NCBI GenBank assembly: GCA_020432595.1
Contig: JAGQGA010000326.1
Span: 1 to 6,427 of the forward strand
Origin: Anaerolineales bacterium
Lineage (GTDB): Bacteria; Chloroflexota; Anaerolineae; Promineifilales; Promineifilaceae
Direction of reading: 5' to 3'
Length of the DNA stretch: 6,427 bases
Below the pieces are notes generated by a model. It was not told where the DNA came from and ran no database searches. It saw nothing but the letters and a program-made list of their open reading frames with translations. Positions 5,293 to 6,427 of the stretch are shown here, in pieces (within the stretch, counting starts at the first letter, position 1; every line of letters starts with the position of its first letter). The position numbers and the translations under genes are program-made.

Positions 5293-6427
5293 GCTTGCCC
5301 TCCTTGGCGCCGCCGCCATTCAGCGACAAGACCGAACGTGCCAACGCTGCCGAGCAGAAGCCAGTTAAACATGTTGGGTTGTGCGGAGGATTGTTTGGCT
5401 GGGTCTGCGTGTTCTATAGCTGCTTCCAAGCGTTCGATCCGCGCTTCGAGTGCCTCAATCTCTTGCTCTTGCTCTAAGACGATTTCATGTAGTCCCTGAA
5501 TAGCCGCTAGGGCAACCCCGTCGGCATCAATGGTGCTGATGCGTGTTTCTTCTTCGCCAACCGCAAACGCCGCTTGGAAATCTTGCGCCATAGGGCCAAT
5601 GTGACGGATTGATTCATCTTGACTAATGTAGTTCCAAGTGCTGATGGGGATATTGGCTAGTTGGTCGAGGATAAAACGGCCGTTAACCATCTCCACATTT
5701 GCCTTCGCATTGCGGTCACTCAGCGATGACCATGACCCGCCGCCAGCGGAAAGGCTAACCCCTGTTGTCTTCGCGCTATTTGAATAGAAGTAGGTTCCAC
5801 CTGAGGCTCGCACAACAAACTGATTATTTGCTGTTGTGGCCGGCCCTGCTGTACTACTTGCATCTGACCAAACGAATGACCCTGTATGCTGGGCGTTAGC
5901 ATAGTACCCAGCGGCAAGGCTATAACCAGCAGCACTGTTGCCTGTTCCGCCTGGAATGGTGGCGTAAGTGCCGTTGGCACTATTTAACCTGCCGCCCCCA
6001 ATCGTTGACTTTTCACCACTTGCTGTATTGTCTTCACCGCCTACGATTGTGGCTGAAATGTTTGAAGCCGTATTATTGTATCCACCGCCTACAAAAGCAT
6101 ATTCCTCACTGGCCTCATTGCTCTCCCCTCCCACAATGGCTGCATTAGACCCAGACCCGATAACCTGATTGTTTCGACCACCGGCCACTGTTGCATAGTG
6201 ATGACCAGCAATATTGCCCGAGCCGCCCCCGACTGTGGCATAGGCAAGATTTAAATAGGCATGGGTGATTTGATTAGAGCCACCACCGCTCATTGTGGCG
6301 CCTACAGCATTACTGATGACCACATTATTGAGATCACCCCCGATTATATTGGGTGAACTGTTTGTCTGTTGTGTGTATAGCCCCGGCAAAGCCAGCGCAT
6401 ATGGCACTGGTTTTAGCTCTTGCCGTG
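5289..6427 (-). CDS. Surface protein: YadA-like head repeats, S74 chaperone domain, coiled coil, C-terminal TM helix (5' end missing)
   Basis: The frame is open to the right edge (RQELKPVPYALALPGL), so the N-terminus is missing; residues here count from the GTG at 6405-6407. Residues about 56-162 are seven 15-residue left-handed beta-roll units of the YATVGGGxxNxAxG type. FVWSD (178-182) and a beta-rich connector follow. From 230 an S74 (intramolecular chaperone, auto-processing) domain starts with SDRNAK. Ser230 and Lys235 have the Ser/Lys spacing expected from phage endosialidase tailspikes, and RHIGPMAQDF supplies a conserved His269. Residues 307-334 form a trimerisation-type coiled coil. 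Residues 346-363 (FNWLLLGSVGTFGLVAEW) are a membrane helix followed by RRRQ. The likely product is a trimeric extracellular fibre or adhesin. It lies immediately before, and overlaps by 4 nt, the small secreted protein gene. Confidence 0.85.
   Translation of the reverse strand, partial: RQELKPVPYALALPGLYTQQTNSSPNIIGGDLNNVVISNAVGATMSGGGSNQITHAYLNLAYATVGGGSGNIAGHHYATVAGGRNNQVIGSGSNAAIVGGESNEASEEYAFVGGGYNNTASNISATIVGGEDNTASGEKSTIGGGRLNSANGTYATIPGGTGNSAAGYSLAAGYYANAQHTGSFVWSDASSTAGPATTANNQFVVRASGGTYFYSNSAKTTGVSLSAGGGSWSSLSDRNAKANVEMVNGRFILDQLANIPISTWNYISQDESIRHIGPMAQDFQAAFAVGEEETRISTIDADGVALAAIQGLHEIVLEQEQEIEALEARIERLEAAIEHADPAKQSSAQPNMFNWLLLGSVGTFGLVAEWRRRQGGQA
5298..5304 (-). promoter_or_regulatory. 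Shine-Dalgarno site inside the S74 gene for the downstream secreted protein
   Basis: AGGAGGG on the minus strand lies 5 nt before the ATG at 5290-5292 and inside the last codons (RQGGQA) of the upstream gene. It rules out the longer frame starting at 5319 and indicates translational coupling. Confidence 0.7.
5675..5684. repeat. Palindrome AACGGCCGTT, copy 5
   Basis: An exact copy in the S74 domain, but in a different codon frame: AAC GGC CGT (Asn-Gly-Arg) instead of Thr-Ala-Val. It lies 781 bp from copy 4. Confidence 0.8.
5922..6242 (-). repeat. Degenerate 45-bp tandem repeat encoding head units
   Basis: Seven consecutive protein units begin YATVGGG, YATVAGG, NAAIVGG, YAFVGGG, SATIVGG, KSTIGGG and YATIPGG. 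All are spaced 15 residues apart except one spacing of 17. The repeat is clear in the protein and largely decayed in the DNA, as expected of an old structural repeat and not of a recent expansion. Confidence 0.75.

Noticed and set aside
5319..5372. Sortase or GlyGly-CTERM sorting signal
   Set aside because: A helix plus RRRQ tail is present, but there is no LPxTG-like motif and no Gly-Gly pair before the helix.
5289..6427. Phage tail fibre of a prophage
   Set aside because: S74 and head repeats occur in phage, but the C-terminal membrane helix, the exported partner gene and the metabolic neighbour show no phage context.

Overview
The window looks like chromosomal DNA of a Chloroflexota-type bacterium (Anaerolineae/Ardenticatenia-like). 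This is inferred from family resemblance, not from a marker gene. The support is a secreted head-repeat/S74-chaperone protein with the 'PYALALPGL' lead-in, a secreted 'GGxFxxxxGFW' plus FN3-like partner, a kinase/M23/class-III-aminotransferase fusion enzyme, and dispersed CCGCAGAG hairpin repeats.

Layout. (1) 1-340, minus: the 5' end of an unrecognised coiled-coil protein that runs off the left edge, with a good sigma70-type promoter and Shine-Dalgarno site. (2) 360-840: mostly repeat and debris. It holds a perfect 11-bp inverted repeat, a CCGCAGAG-type hairpin, an AT-rich ORF that is probably a remnant, and a second imperfect inverted repeat. (3) 906-1503, plus: a GNAT acetyltransferase with an extended -10 promoter and SD site. 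Its base composition (about 40% GC in the lines I counted) is far below that of the genes to its right (about 60%). (4) 1539-4619, minus: a 1026-residue three-domain enzyme, convergent with the acetyltransferase. It joins an APH-fold small-molecule kinase, an M23 metallopeptidase domain and a PLP phospho-lyase of the ETNPPL/PHYKPL type. (5) 4620-4749: its leader region, with a candidate extended -10 promoter and a near-perfect CCGCAGAG hairpin ending just before the start codon. (6) 4750-6427, minus: a translationally coupled pair (ATGA overlap). The first gene, cut by the right edge, encodes a surface protein with YadA-like 15-residue head repeats, an S74 chaperone domain, a coiled coil and a C-terminal membrane helix. 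The second encodes a small secreted protein.

How they fit together. In the fusion enzyme the kinase would phosphorylate a hydroxylated amine and the C-terminal domain would remove phosphate and ammonia from the product. Its bacterial relatives are known and led to the identification of human hydroxylysine kinase and the two ammoniophospholyases. The secreted pair probably makes a trimeric cell-surface stalk and a companion.

The most unusual DNA-level signal is five exact copies of the 10-bp palindrome AACGGCCGTT between 3228 and 5684. They fall in two different codon frames, and none lies in the AT-rich left part. This looks like a HIP1-style highly iterated palindrome.
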